Of a DNA stretch of 64,000 nt, positions 47,562 to 57,165 are shown piece by piece. Every line of letters starts with the position of its first letter. The first letter of the stretch is position 1. A model generated the notes under the pieces. The model was given only the letters and a program-made list of their open reading frames with translations. It was not told the origin of the DNA and ran no database searches. The position numbers and the translations under genes were made by a program. Source of the DNA: Warburgia ugandensis (Eukaryota > Streptophyta > Magnoliopsida > Canellales > Canellaceae); NCBI GenBank assembly GCA_035236585.1, contig CP141132.1, positions 20,621,945-20,685,944 on the forward strand. The letters run 5' to 3'.

Positions 47562-48727
47562 TTATGTTTCTAAATAATTATAAATCATATACTCTAACTT
47601 TGTGATTGGTTTAAGAGTTGGTATCGTTTGATAAACACATGAGTAAATAGAATTACTTTGGAATTTCTTTAGCTCTCCTTTTATGGATGTATAGTAATAC
47701 CATTCCTTTTGCTTAATTATCAAAGAAAATTGTGCATATTCACACTCTGGTTTGATTAGAAAGTATTTTTGGGTACCATATATTGATCTATTAGCATTTG
47801 TTTATATTAACCTTAAGGGTCATACATATGTTTTGGTATTAATAAGAATGATAGATCTATATTACTTGTCAGTATGCAGTTTATATGATTTCACACTCTT
47901 GTGCAATTGAATTTGAATACGAAATCATGAGACTCTTAAGAGTTGATCCTAGCTCAAGGATTTCATATGAAATTCCAAGGTTGTTATGCAAGGAAGTTAG
48001 TTGTCCTAGAGTAGTTGGTGTTGTACCCACTGACGAACACAAGTCAAGACTTAGGTTTTACTACTAGCATAGTCAACTTTGTGTTTTGTTTCGACATGGG
48101 CTAACATGTTAGTTGTTCTCGAGAATATTGATTAGTGCCAGTGATAGGACAATAAGTGCACTCAGCTATGGAATAATTTTTGAATGGATTGATTTTTGAA
48201 TTAATCATTCAATAAATATAGATTAAATTTGCCTCAAATCTTTATATACCTTGGATATAAACTGTGTTATCTAATATTATGTTATTTTGATTATTATATA
48301 ACTATATGATAATAATTGAGATGTCGCAATTTTACGATGGCATTTTTAATAGTACATGTATACACTTTTAAGTCTAAAAACTTACAAAGCATGATTTTTA
48401 TAATTTTTTACTAGTTTTAGATTTTTTACTAGTAATTTATATTACTCACCAAACCACCCTATAGGTGAAAGGTAGAAGGAAAAGCTTAAGATTGACGCGC
48501 AAGAAATTGTGTGAACTTGGAGTTTCAAAGTATGAAGACTAGGAACAGTTTTACTTTATTTAAAGACTCTAGTCAATTTGTAATAAATTGTAGCATTTGA
48601 AATTGTCATTTAGCATAGTAGCGTTTGGGCTGTGACTAGTAGGTCTTGATTGGCTGAAAAAGTTGAACTATTACTTTGAAATATATTGTGGAGTTTTATT
48701 TGACATATTTGAGCTTGAAGTAGTTAA

Positions 48728-49048
48728 ATTTTATTATTGAGTGAAACTGATTCAGATAGAGCCAAGCTGATTACAATAGTTGTTACAAAGAAGGCTAATG
48801 CCTTCTTTCTCTTTCCCCAGCTTTCTATTCCCAAGGGATCAAAGGAGTCCCGTGGAGATAGGAGATCCTTCGTAGCTTGATTAAGAGCCGCCTCCCTGCT
48901 CGTACTTGGTAATTCGTGAATACTGCAAGGGTGATGAAGAAAAGTTTTTTTAGCAGAGTTTACGAGTAGTCCTAAATCAGGTGATTGCAAGGCCATAGGC
49001 TTAACGAGCAATTGCTCCGGTACTAAGTTAAAAAAAAAAAAAAAAAAA
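48728..49048. other. Poly(A)-tailed GC-richer insertion with a ~100-residue open frame
   Basis: A compositionally distinct segment followed by 19 A (49030-49048). AGTTAA occurs before (48722-48727) and after (49050-49055), a possible short target duplication. The minus strand is open through the segment, including SIHELPSTSREAALNQATKD and FDPLGIESWGKRKKALAFFV, ending in a hydrophobic stretch. I do not recognise the protein. Codon use and composition recall organellar (perhaps mitochondrial) DNA, and a retroposed transcript is another option. Confidence 0.4.
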
Positions 49049-49123
49049 GAGTTAAGGATTGATCCTGACAAGATTTTCAAAAATATTTAGAAAATTTATT
49101 TGTAAAAACCCAGACATCACAGT

Positions 49124-49135
49124 TGGTATCAGAGC
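49124..49135 (+). other. Primer-binding site of chromovirus E
   Basis: TGGTATCAGAGC, an exact match to the initiator tRNA-Met primer site used by most chromoviruses, four bases after the LTR end CATCA. Confidence 0.9.
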
Positions 49136-49261
49136 TTGAACTACTCACAACCAAGCATACTAGGAAATCAAATATATCAAATTTAAGAGAACGAGTCGTA
49201 AGGCCATCTTAATTTAGATGGCTTAGGAAAATTCTCATAAGTATTATATGTTGAAATATAG

Positions 49262-50340
49262 ATGCCACCTCGTAGTAGTAGAACCAATACATTTGCACCA
49301 GTAGAAGAGTCTAGTACTACTGAAAACCAGGCACATATACTTGTACCTGCATCTACACCCATGGAGGTTCAGCAAGATGTACCAGAACCATCGATACAGG
49401 CACAACAATGTGTTGGTGCACATGGGGATTTGGCCAATGAGGTGATGCAATTTATATTTCAACATATGAAATAAAAGCTTCAGGCATTATCAGAAGAGGA
49501 TTCTATCACAGGGGAAAGAGTGACATTTTGATGGAGCGATTCAAAAAGATTGCTCCAAAGTTTTCTAGAATTGATAAAGCTAAAGTAGCTGAGACTTGGC
49601 TGTATGAGGTTGAAAGGCTGTTCAAAGGGATGATGGTGCCAAAAGATTGGCGAGTCACTGTTGCTACATTTGCACTAAGAGGAGAGGCCGCGCATTTGGT
49701 GGCCAACTACCGAACGAATGTATTTCTCTGATGCTAAAGGCGTCTTATGGGATGAGTTCAAGAGAGTTTTTGAGCAAAAGTATTATCCACCTCACATTGT
49801 GGAGTCTAAGGAAAGGGAGTTTATGAATCTAGTTCAAAGTTCCATGATAGTAAGTGAGTATGAGACTCGCTTCACTAAGATGAGGAGATTTGCACCTGAG
49901 GTTTGTCCCATTAAACTTAAAGCTGCTCAAAAATTTGTTCACGGATTATGCACAGGCATTCATAGCCATATTTTTATGTGACAGCCTACTTCATTAGCAA
50001 AGGTTGTAGAGTTGGCTTCTTTGTGTGAGAGAGAGCCAAAGGACATGAGAGCATAAACATTTATGCTTAGAGGAAATAAGCCAAATTGGAAGGGAAAGAG
50101 GCAATCATACCAAGACCTCCACCGAAAGCAATAATTCCACTTTGATCTATACCACCACGGAGGCCAGAGTTCAAAAACAGAGAAGTGGACTGAAACCTCT
50201 GCAAACACTATGAAAAGAAGCATCCTAGAAAACCATGTTATGTCCAGGAGAGGGGGTGTTTTAGGTGTGGAGAGAAAGGGCATTTCATAAAAGAAAAATT
50301 CCCTAAGACAAATAATGAAAATCAGCCTCAGAAATAGGAG
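49262..50340 (+). pseudogene. Gag remnant of chromovirus E
   Basis: Starts MPPRSSRTNTFAPVEESS at 49262. After a stop at codon 71, ERFKKIAPKFSRIDKAKVAE (49528) and WDEFKRVFEQKYYPPHIVES (49718) follow in shifted frames, the retrotransposon gag domain. A zinc knuckle C-FR-C-GEKG-H-FIKE-K near 50245-50290 has lysine where the last cysteine should be. Stops and a frameshift near 49710 break the frame. Confidence 0.8.
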
Positions 50341-50394
50341 ATTTTACCATGTCGTCAGGGACGGGTTTTTTCCCTGACTACTAAGCAGGCCAAA

Positions 50395-50720
50395 GCTTCA
50401 AACATAGTCGTTGAAGGTACTTTACCCATTCTTGGTCAATTTGCTAAAGTATTGATAGATTTGGGTGCTAGACATTTTTTCATATCACAACACTTTGCAT
50501 CAACTTTGGATTGTACTGTATTACCTTTGGAATTTAACATAGAGATCAATATACCACATGGAGGACCAGTTATTTTAGACAAAAATATCTGAGATATAGG
50601 GATTCAGATGGGAGATAAGGAGTTTCTAGCTAACCTAATCTTATTCAATATGACGGACTTTGATGTTGCATTGGGAGATAAGGAGTTTCATCAAAAGAAG
50701 AGAGTACGATTCGAAGAGAT
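50395..50720 (+). pseudogene. Protease remnant of chromovirus E
   Basis: KVLIDLGARHFFISQHFA carries the active-site aspartate, but the following residue is leucine where serine is usual in chromoviruses. The C-terminal MTDFDV-ALG segment is followed by a GDKEF repeat of an earlier peptide instead of the usual M-D-W-L, so a local duplication or deletion is likely. One stop interrupts it. Confidence 0.65.
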
Positions 50721-50879
50721 AGAGGGTAACACATACATATTCTAGGGTAGATTAAACACATCAAGAATCCCAATTATATTGGCGATAAAAGCAACAAGAC
50801 TCATGGCCAAGGGCCATATAGTATACTTAGTGAGCATGGTGACTCATAAGTAATACAAACAAAAAATAGAGGACATAGA

Positions 50880-52215
50880 TGTTGTACGAGACTTCGGAGG
50901 AGTGTTTCCTGATGAGTTACCAAGGTTGCCACCCAAGAGAGAGATGGAATTCACCATCAAGATAGTACCAGGTACAGCTCCCATCATAAAGGCACCCTAC
51001 CGTATGGCACCTATAGAATTGAAAGAACTCAAGGAACAGTTGTAGGAATTGTTAGATTTGGGCTTTATCTGGCCAAGCGTATCACCGTGGGGAGCTCCAG
51101 TATTGTTTGTAAAGAAGAAGGATGGATCTATGTGATTATGTATTGACTACCGAATGCTGAACAGAGTTACAATTAAAAATAACTACCCGTTACCATGTAT
51201 TGAGGACCTCTTTGACTAGTTATAGTTTGCGAGAGTATTCTCAAAGATTGACTTGAGGTCAGGTTATCACCAATTGAGGATACGAGATAAGGATATCCCT
51301 AAAACAGCATTTCAAACCCAATATGGACATTACGAGTTTCTAATGATGCCATTCAGACTGACAAATGCTCTAGCAGCATTCATGGATTTGATGAACCACA
51401 TATTCCAAAAGTATTTAGACTAGTTTGTAATAGTGTTCATTGATAACGTCCTTATTTATTCGTCAAGTGAGGAGGAACATGAGGAACATCTCAGGATTGT
51501 ACTTAGCACACTACAGGAGCATCAATTATATGCAAAATTCAACAAGTGTGAGTTTTGGCTAGACAAAGTACAATTCCTTGGTCATATTATTTCAAAGGAA
51601 GGAGTTTCAATTGATCCTATAAAAATAGGAGCCATTATGAAGCGGGAGAGACTGAAGACTATGACTAAGATTAGAAGTTTCGTGGGATTGGCTGGGTATT
51701 ATCAACGTTTCATCAAAGGGTTTTCCAAAATAGCTCAGCCAATGACCAAATTAACTAGGAAGAACACTAAGTTTGAGTGGACAAGTCAATGTGAATAGAG
51801 CTTTCAAGAGTTGAAGAAGAGGCTTACGTCGACTCCTATTTTAGCATTACCCTCAGGTATGGGAGGCTTTGTAGTATATAGTGATGCTTTAGAAAAAGGC
51901 TTAAGGTGTATACTCATGCAACATGGGAAAGTTATATCTTATGCATCCAAAAACTAAAGACTCATGAAGTAAATTACCAGACACACGATTTGGAGCTGGC
52001 AGCGGTAGTGTTTGCAGTATGATTTGGTGACACTATCTTTATGGAGAAAAGTCTGAAGTATACACAAATCACAAAAGTCTGAAGTATATCTTCACACAAA
52101 GTGACCTTAATATGAGACAACACTAGTGGTTAGAATATTTGAAAGACTATGACTTTTTTATTTTATATCACCCTGGGAAGCAAATGTGGTCATGGATGCT
52201 TTGAGTCAAAAATCT
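50880..52215 (+). pseudogene. Reverse transcriptase and RNase H of chromovirus E
   Basis: Ordered motifs are [20 protein letters not shown], then [17 protein letters not shown], then [51 protein letters not shown] and FVIVFIDNVLIYSSSEEEHE. The open part 51433-51798 holds KCEFWLDKVQFLGHIISKEG and GLAGYYQRFIKGFSKIAQPM. RNase H starts near FVVYSDALEKGLRCILMQHG. The catalytic D-D pair is D-N. At least five in-frame stops lie at positions where glutamine or arginine is expected. Confidence 0.88.
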
Positions 52216-52379
52216 CATGGAGTGTTGTCAAACATATAAGTGAAATCATTATTTATAGATCGAATTCTCCAAGCACAGAAGGATTGTGAGGAGCCACAGA
52301 CCTTGGTGGGTAGTAAAGGCTTCAGTAAGAAGCTAATGGAAGCATAAGATTTCAAGGTAGATTGGTAGTACCTCCTACA

Positions 52380-53400
52380 AAATGTCTCAGGCAAGAATTG
52401 TTGAAGGAAGCTCATACATCAAAGTATGCCATACATCCTGGTGGTACCAAGATGTATCAAGATCTAAAATGAAATTTTTGGTGGAACGGGATGAAGAAAG
52501 ACATCAAAGATGTGTTGCTACATGGCTTATATGTCAACAGGTAAAGATAGAACATCAAAGATCAGCAGGACTTCTATAGACTCTGGAACTTCCGAAGTGG
52601 AAGTGGGATCACATCACAATGGAATTTGTGGTGGACTACCTAGAACCACTAACGGACATGACATGATTTGGGTCATTATGGATAGATTGACCAAATCAGC
52701 ACACTTCCTACCAGTAAGACAAAGGCAATCATTAGAAAGTTTGACAAAACTTTACATTAAAGAGATAGTGAGTCTACATGGAGTTCCTTTGTCTATCACA
52801 TCTAATAGAGATAGTCATTTCACATCTCACTTTTGGAAAAGTGTACAAGAGGGACTAGGCACGACTATAAGATTCAGTACAGCATTTCATCCACAAACTA
52901 ATGTACAATCAGAGAGGATGATTTAGACACTTGAGGACATGCTATGAGCTTGTGTTGTAGATTGGAAGGGAAGCTGGGACAAACACTTACCTTTGATCGA
53001 GTTTGCTTATAACAATAGTTATCATTCTAATATAGTCATGGCCTTGTATGAAGCATTGTATGGACGACCATGTAGGAAGCCTACCTGTTGGAGTGATGTT
53101 GGAGAGAGACAATTTGTGAAGACCAAATTGATCGAGCAGTGTGCCAAAAAGGTCAGGCTAGTTCGGAAGAGATTGTTGATAGCACAGAGTAGATAGAAGA
53201 GTTATGCAAATTAGAGACATCGTGATCTCAAGTTTGATGTTGGAGATCATGTATTCCTTAAAGGGTCGCCAATTAAAGGAGTCATGATATTTTGAGTAAA
53301 AGGAAAGTTGAGTCCAAGGTTTATTGGACCATTTCAGATATTGGAGAGGATCAAGAAGGTTGTATATCATTTAGCATTTCCACCTCAGTTGTTAGACATG
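52380..53400 (+). pseudogene. Integrase of chromovirus E
   Basis: A zinc-binding N-terminus is visible in mixed frames near 52420-52560. The core appears as [20 protein letters not shown], then [20 protein letters not shown], then [17 protein letters not shown] (52510-52926). The second part IEFAYNNSYHSNIVMALYEA and LYGRPCRKPTCWSDVGE lies at 52993-53196. In S-N-R-D the second core aspartate is kept. Stops at 52924 and 52945 interrupt it. Confidence 0.85.
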
Positions 53401-53504
53401 CATAATGTATTCCATGTGTCTATGCTGAGGAAGTACATTCCTGATACAACACATATTCTTGATCAAATACCTACAAAGCTATAGCCAGACTTGACATATG
53501 AGAC

Positions 53505-53665
53505 TAGACCTCTAAGGTTTTTGGATTTCTAGGAAAAGACTTTAAGGAACAAGACAATTCATTTGGTCAAAGTTTTACGAAAACGTCATTCTACTAAGAA
53601 AGCTACTTGGGAAATTGAGGAAGATATGATATGTAGTTTTCCTTATCTATTTTCTGATGTATAGC
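53505..53665 (+). pseudogene. Chromodomain-like C-terminus of chromovirus E
   Basis: KTLRNKTIHLVKVLRKRHST followed by KKATWEIEEDMICSFPYLFS, the C-terminal chromodomain-like module of Tekay/Del-type chromovirus integrases, which targets integration to heterochromatin. This module separates E from elements A to D, which lack it. Confidence 0.75.
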
Positions 53666-53702
53666 ATAAGTTTAATAATAGGATTTTGAGGATGAAATTC
53701 CT

Positions 53703-53717
53703 AAAAGGTGGGAAGAT
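53703..53717 (+). other. Polypurine tract of chromovirus E
   Basis: AAAAGGTGGGAAGAT immediately before the LTR start TGTAATGACCCCC. This is the standard AAAGGTGGGGAGAT-like tract of chromoviruses. Confidence 0.85.
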
Positions 53718-54282
53718 TGTAATGACCCCCATTTATGAGAAATAAAGAAATATTATATTTATAAATTATATAAAAAAAAATTAACTCAATTGTTGACTAT
53801 TGTGGTGTAAAAACAAGTTGAAATGAAGCTTAAATAAATTTCTTAATTATAACTCATTAAATAAATTGCGTGTAATTAGAATATATGTCATAATAAAACT
53901 TTAATTTGGTAAGACTTAACGACCTAAGCTGAGGGTAGCTAAGGAGTCCCAAGTACAACTTGTCAAGGTGAGGTCTAAACTTCAAGTCACCTCCCTAACA
54001 AATTTTAAGAAGAAAATCATGTTTTATATTATTTTATTAATTAATTATTACAAATTTTACATGTGGATAAGTCATATAAGGAAACCCACATGGTGAAGGT
54101 TGGTTTTCACATGGACAAAATGTGTAACAATATTGAATAGTGAAATGGATGAGACCAATAGAGAGGAGTTACATATCTGAACCATTGGATGATAATCCAA
54201 TGGTTGGGAATAAATACACAATTAATATTGGACGAGTTAAAAACATGTAATCAATTGAGAAAAGTATTACAAGAAAAGTATC

Positions 54283-54290
54283 TATAAAGG
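54283..54290 (+). promoter_or_regulatory. TATA box of E's 3' LTR
   Basis: TATAAAGG in AAGTATCTATAAAGGAAAC, 565 bases into the LTR. Confidence 0.45.
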
Positions 54291-55779
54291 AAACAAAGAA
54301 AAATAGAAAGAAGGGTTAGAAACGTGAAATAGTTGGAGTGGAAAAAAAGGGGAGTGTGTGAGATAGAAAGAAAAGAGAAAAGGAAAGAAAAAGGAAGAGA
54401 AGATTGGAAGAAAATATTAGATCTGGAGTGCCCCTCAAATCAATTAGAAGCATAGGGATTTGCATTGAAGGAAACTGTATTTTGAGGTAGGGGATCTCAA
54501 ACTAAACCTCGATGTCGTTTTTTTTTCTTTAAATAGAAAGATACCAAAATTTTATCGTTGATTTTGGTATGAAAATTTGTGCTATGATTTTATGTTAATT
54601 GGATACCAAATTGTTGTAATTCATATGTTTTGATTTACTAGCAAGTTAGCCAATTATTTATGTGTTAAAATTTTATTTTACAACTTGAAATTTATGCATG
54701 ATTCATGGATGAAATTGATGAATGTGTTTTCTTGAAAAATTGAATGGCATGATTGTTTCTCTTTAATTTATTGCATGAAACTTCAATAAACCATAATTTA
54801 TGATCAATGATCTATCTAGGCATTTTAAATTAAACTTTAGATGATCCAATTTAACACTTGTACATATATTTTATTGGCATGTTGTTGTAAGGTTGTAAAT
54901 TATTTGGATGGATTCTAATAATCTAGATGCGCATGATGCTGGAAATTTTGGATGTATCATTGGTCCTTTTATTTTCTTGTTCATATGTACAATATGATTG
55001 TATTAGAACTAAATTATTAATTTAATTCATGTACCATGCACTAAGCCATGCTTAAAATGTGCATGAGGTCATGCTTGAAGGGTGGTGTATAGACTTATAT
55101 CAGCTAGCCATGATCCTGCACATAGTACCAAGTTAATGACATTGATTAAATATATGACATCAAACAACTTACTAGTGATTAGATGCATAAATCAATAATA
55201 GTGCCAGTTGCACTATATACTAATTAATGTCTATTACTAGAAATATTAGAAATAAACAAGTATTCTAAACCACATTTGGTACATGATGCATGAGATATAA
55301 CAATCATATCAAGCATGCAAGCAAAGTTTAGACACATAGACCACTAGATTCCAGCCATAATATGCAACTAATTGGGCTCACGTGCATGATATTTTGGATA
55401 AGAATTACATGATTGTGAGCCAAATTTTTGTTTAAATACATGATCTATCATATTAAGCTTTAACACACTAGACTATTGAATACCAAATTTCCTATAGGTA
55501 TCTAGTAAGTATAGGCATATGACACCTTAGACCTGAACATTTGATCGTGCATCATGTGAGGTTTAGACTCAAAATACTTGGATTTTTTAGTTGCACCATG
55601 CATCGCTTAGATTCAATTCTATGGCTTGCTGATCAATACTCAAAATTTGGTAAAGACATGGGTATCATCAATAACCAACTAAATCAATCACCTAACAACC
55701 TATTTTGACCTTGACGATAGTATCATAAATCAAGCCATCCTTGGCGTATGTTGTGTTGGATTATACCAATTGCACTATG

Positions 55780-55973
55780 CACCAAGTGATACTAAGGAAC
55801 ATGGGCATTGGACCAAGGTTGAACATGTTTAACTTTGAATCTTGTTTAGGTATATTACACAAAAAATTATATTTAAACACCAAGTGATACTAAGGAACAT
55901 GGGCATTGGACAAAGGTTGAACACGTTAGACTTTGAATCTTGTTCAGGTATATCACACAGAAAATTATAAGCA
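55780..55973. repeat. 98-base tandem duplication in E's 3' LTR
   Basis: CACCAAGTGATACTAAGGAA starts both units, at 55780 and 55878. The units are highly similar with about eight differences. Confidence 0.9.
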
Positions 55974-56446
55974 AGTGGATAAAGTTTAGATTAAGGATTA
56001 GGCGCACTCTATTGAATTAGCCACATGGCATGTCTAGAGAAGAATAAGATTTTGGCTCATACCAAGCCAAGCATTGATTATTAAATAAACATATAGATAA
56101 TGAAATTGAGTAATAGTCTAATGCATAAATATAGAGTAACTCTAACCCATTTGGATAAATGGCCCAACAAATGATTTTGGCTAGGTGAGTAACAATTATC
56201 CAAAATGTGGACTAGATATTTGACGGTACAGATCGGCCACCATCTTGGATGGGTAGTGATAGAATTTGAATTCCTTGATCATAGAAAGAATCCAAAGAAC
56301 AAAGAGGTTTCTGTGTGTTAATTGACCATTGAGTAGGTATATGAAATTAGGACCGCCCATATTTGGGCTTTTTCTATTGTTTGAACTGCTCTTTTAAACA
56401 ATATGTACCCAACCAATTGCAAGGCCACCTTATGGATGAACCAGCA

Positions 56447-56804
56447 ACATGCACATGCAAGTTAATACAAGGACATGCAACAAACTCATTTCCTATCTTC
56501 CTAACACATTTAAAACACTTTATAAAATCATTATATGTAGAAGAAATGTTATGCATGATTAGTGTCAATCCATTCATACGTAAGCAAATACAAGAACATG
56601 CAACAAACTCATGTTGTATCTTCCTAATACATTTAAAACACTATAAAATCATTATATATATAGGAGATGCCTCTTAACATACATATTAGATGATCGAAAT
56701 CTATAACTGTTTGGGTGAGGTACACCAACACAAACCCAACTGCATCATGCAATAGATGGTCTGCATGGGTGGAGCTCCTAGACTTAGTGATTGCATCAAG
56801 CACA

Positions 56805-56836
<32 letters not shown>

Positions 56837-56876
56837 TAATAATAATGACAATGATAATAAATAAAATAAAATAAAA
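56447..56876 (+). repeat. AAT-tailed dispersed repeat, copy 2
   Basis: Second copy of the repeat at 47182-47561, with the same two-part inner structure. It ends in a longer, slightly impure (AAT)n / (AAAT)n tail (56804-56876). It adjoins an inverted E-type LTR fragment. Both copies lie inside or next to E-type LTR sequence. Confidence 0.75.
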
Positions 56877-57165
56877 TATGATTTTTTTCTTAAAATTTGT
56901 TAGGGAGGTGACTTAAAGTCTAGACCTCACCTTAACAAGGTGTACTTGGGACCGCTTAGCTACTCTTAGCTTAGGTCGTCATGTCTTAACAAATTAAAGT
57001 TTTATTATCACTTATATTCTTATTACACAAAATTTATTTAATGAGTTATAATTAAGAAATTTGTTTAAGCTTCAATTCAACTTGTTTTTACCCCACACTA
57101 GTCAACAATTGACTTTAAATTTTTTTATAATTTATAAATATAATATTTCTCTTTTTTAAATAAAT
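56868..57165 (-). mobile_element. Inverted fragment of an E-type LTR
   Basis: Reverse complement of about 53745-54040, with long exact runs such as TTAATTATAACTCATTAAAT and GGTGAGGTCTA. It represents the first ~300 bases of an E-family LTR from a second copy inserted in the opposite direction and then truncated. Confidence 0.85.

Larger units (their letters stand above)
46651..49119 (+). mobile_element. 5' LTR region of chromovirus E, with nested insertions
   Basis: The right end ...CAGACATCA is followed by an initiator-tRNA-Met primer site. The left end is placed at 46651 because TAATGGCCTACATTTCTGAGAAATAAAGAAATATTAT matches the first 40 bases of the 3' LTR at 53718. A TTACTCACC block near 48450 is typical of chromovirus LTRs. 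Between lie at least two insertions (46690-47561 and about 48728-49048). Apart from the first 40 bases I could not align the rest to 53760-56440, so the left limit is tentative. Confidence 0.5.
53718..56440 (+). mobile_element. 3' LTR of chromovirus E (right limit uncertain)
   Basis: Starts TGTAATGACCCCCATTTATG after the polypurine tract. A TATA box at 54283 precedes a purine-rich stretch. The first ~300 bases recur inverted at 56868-57165. A 98-base tandem duplication lies at 55780-55973. The end could not be located because the 5' LTR region is not alignable beyond its first bases. Confidence 0.6.

Noticed and set aside
49244-49465. 73-residue minus-strand frame
   Set aside because: Antisense shadow of the start of the E gag.
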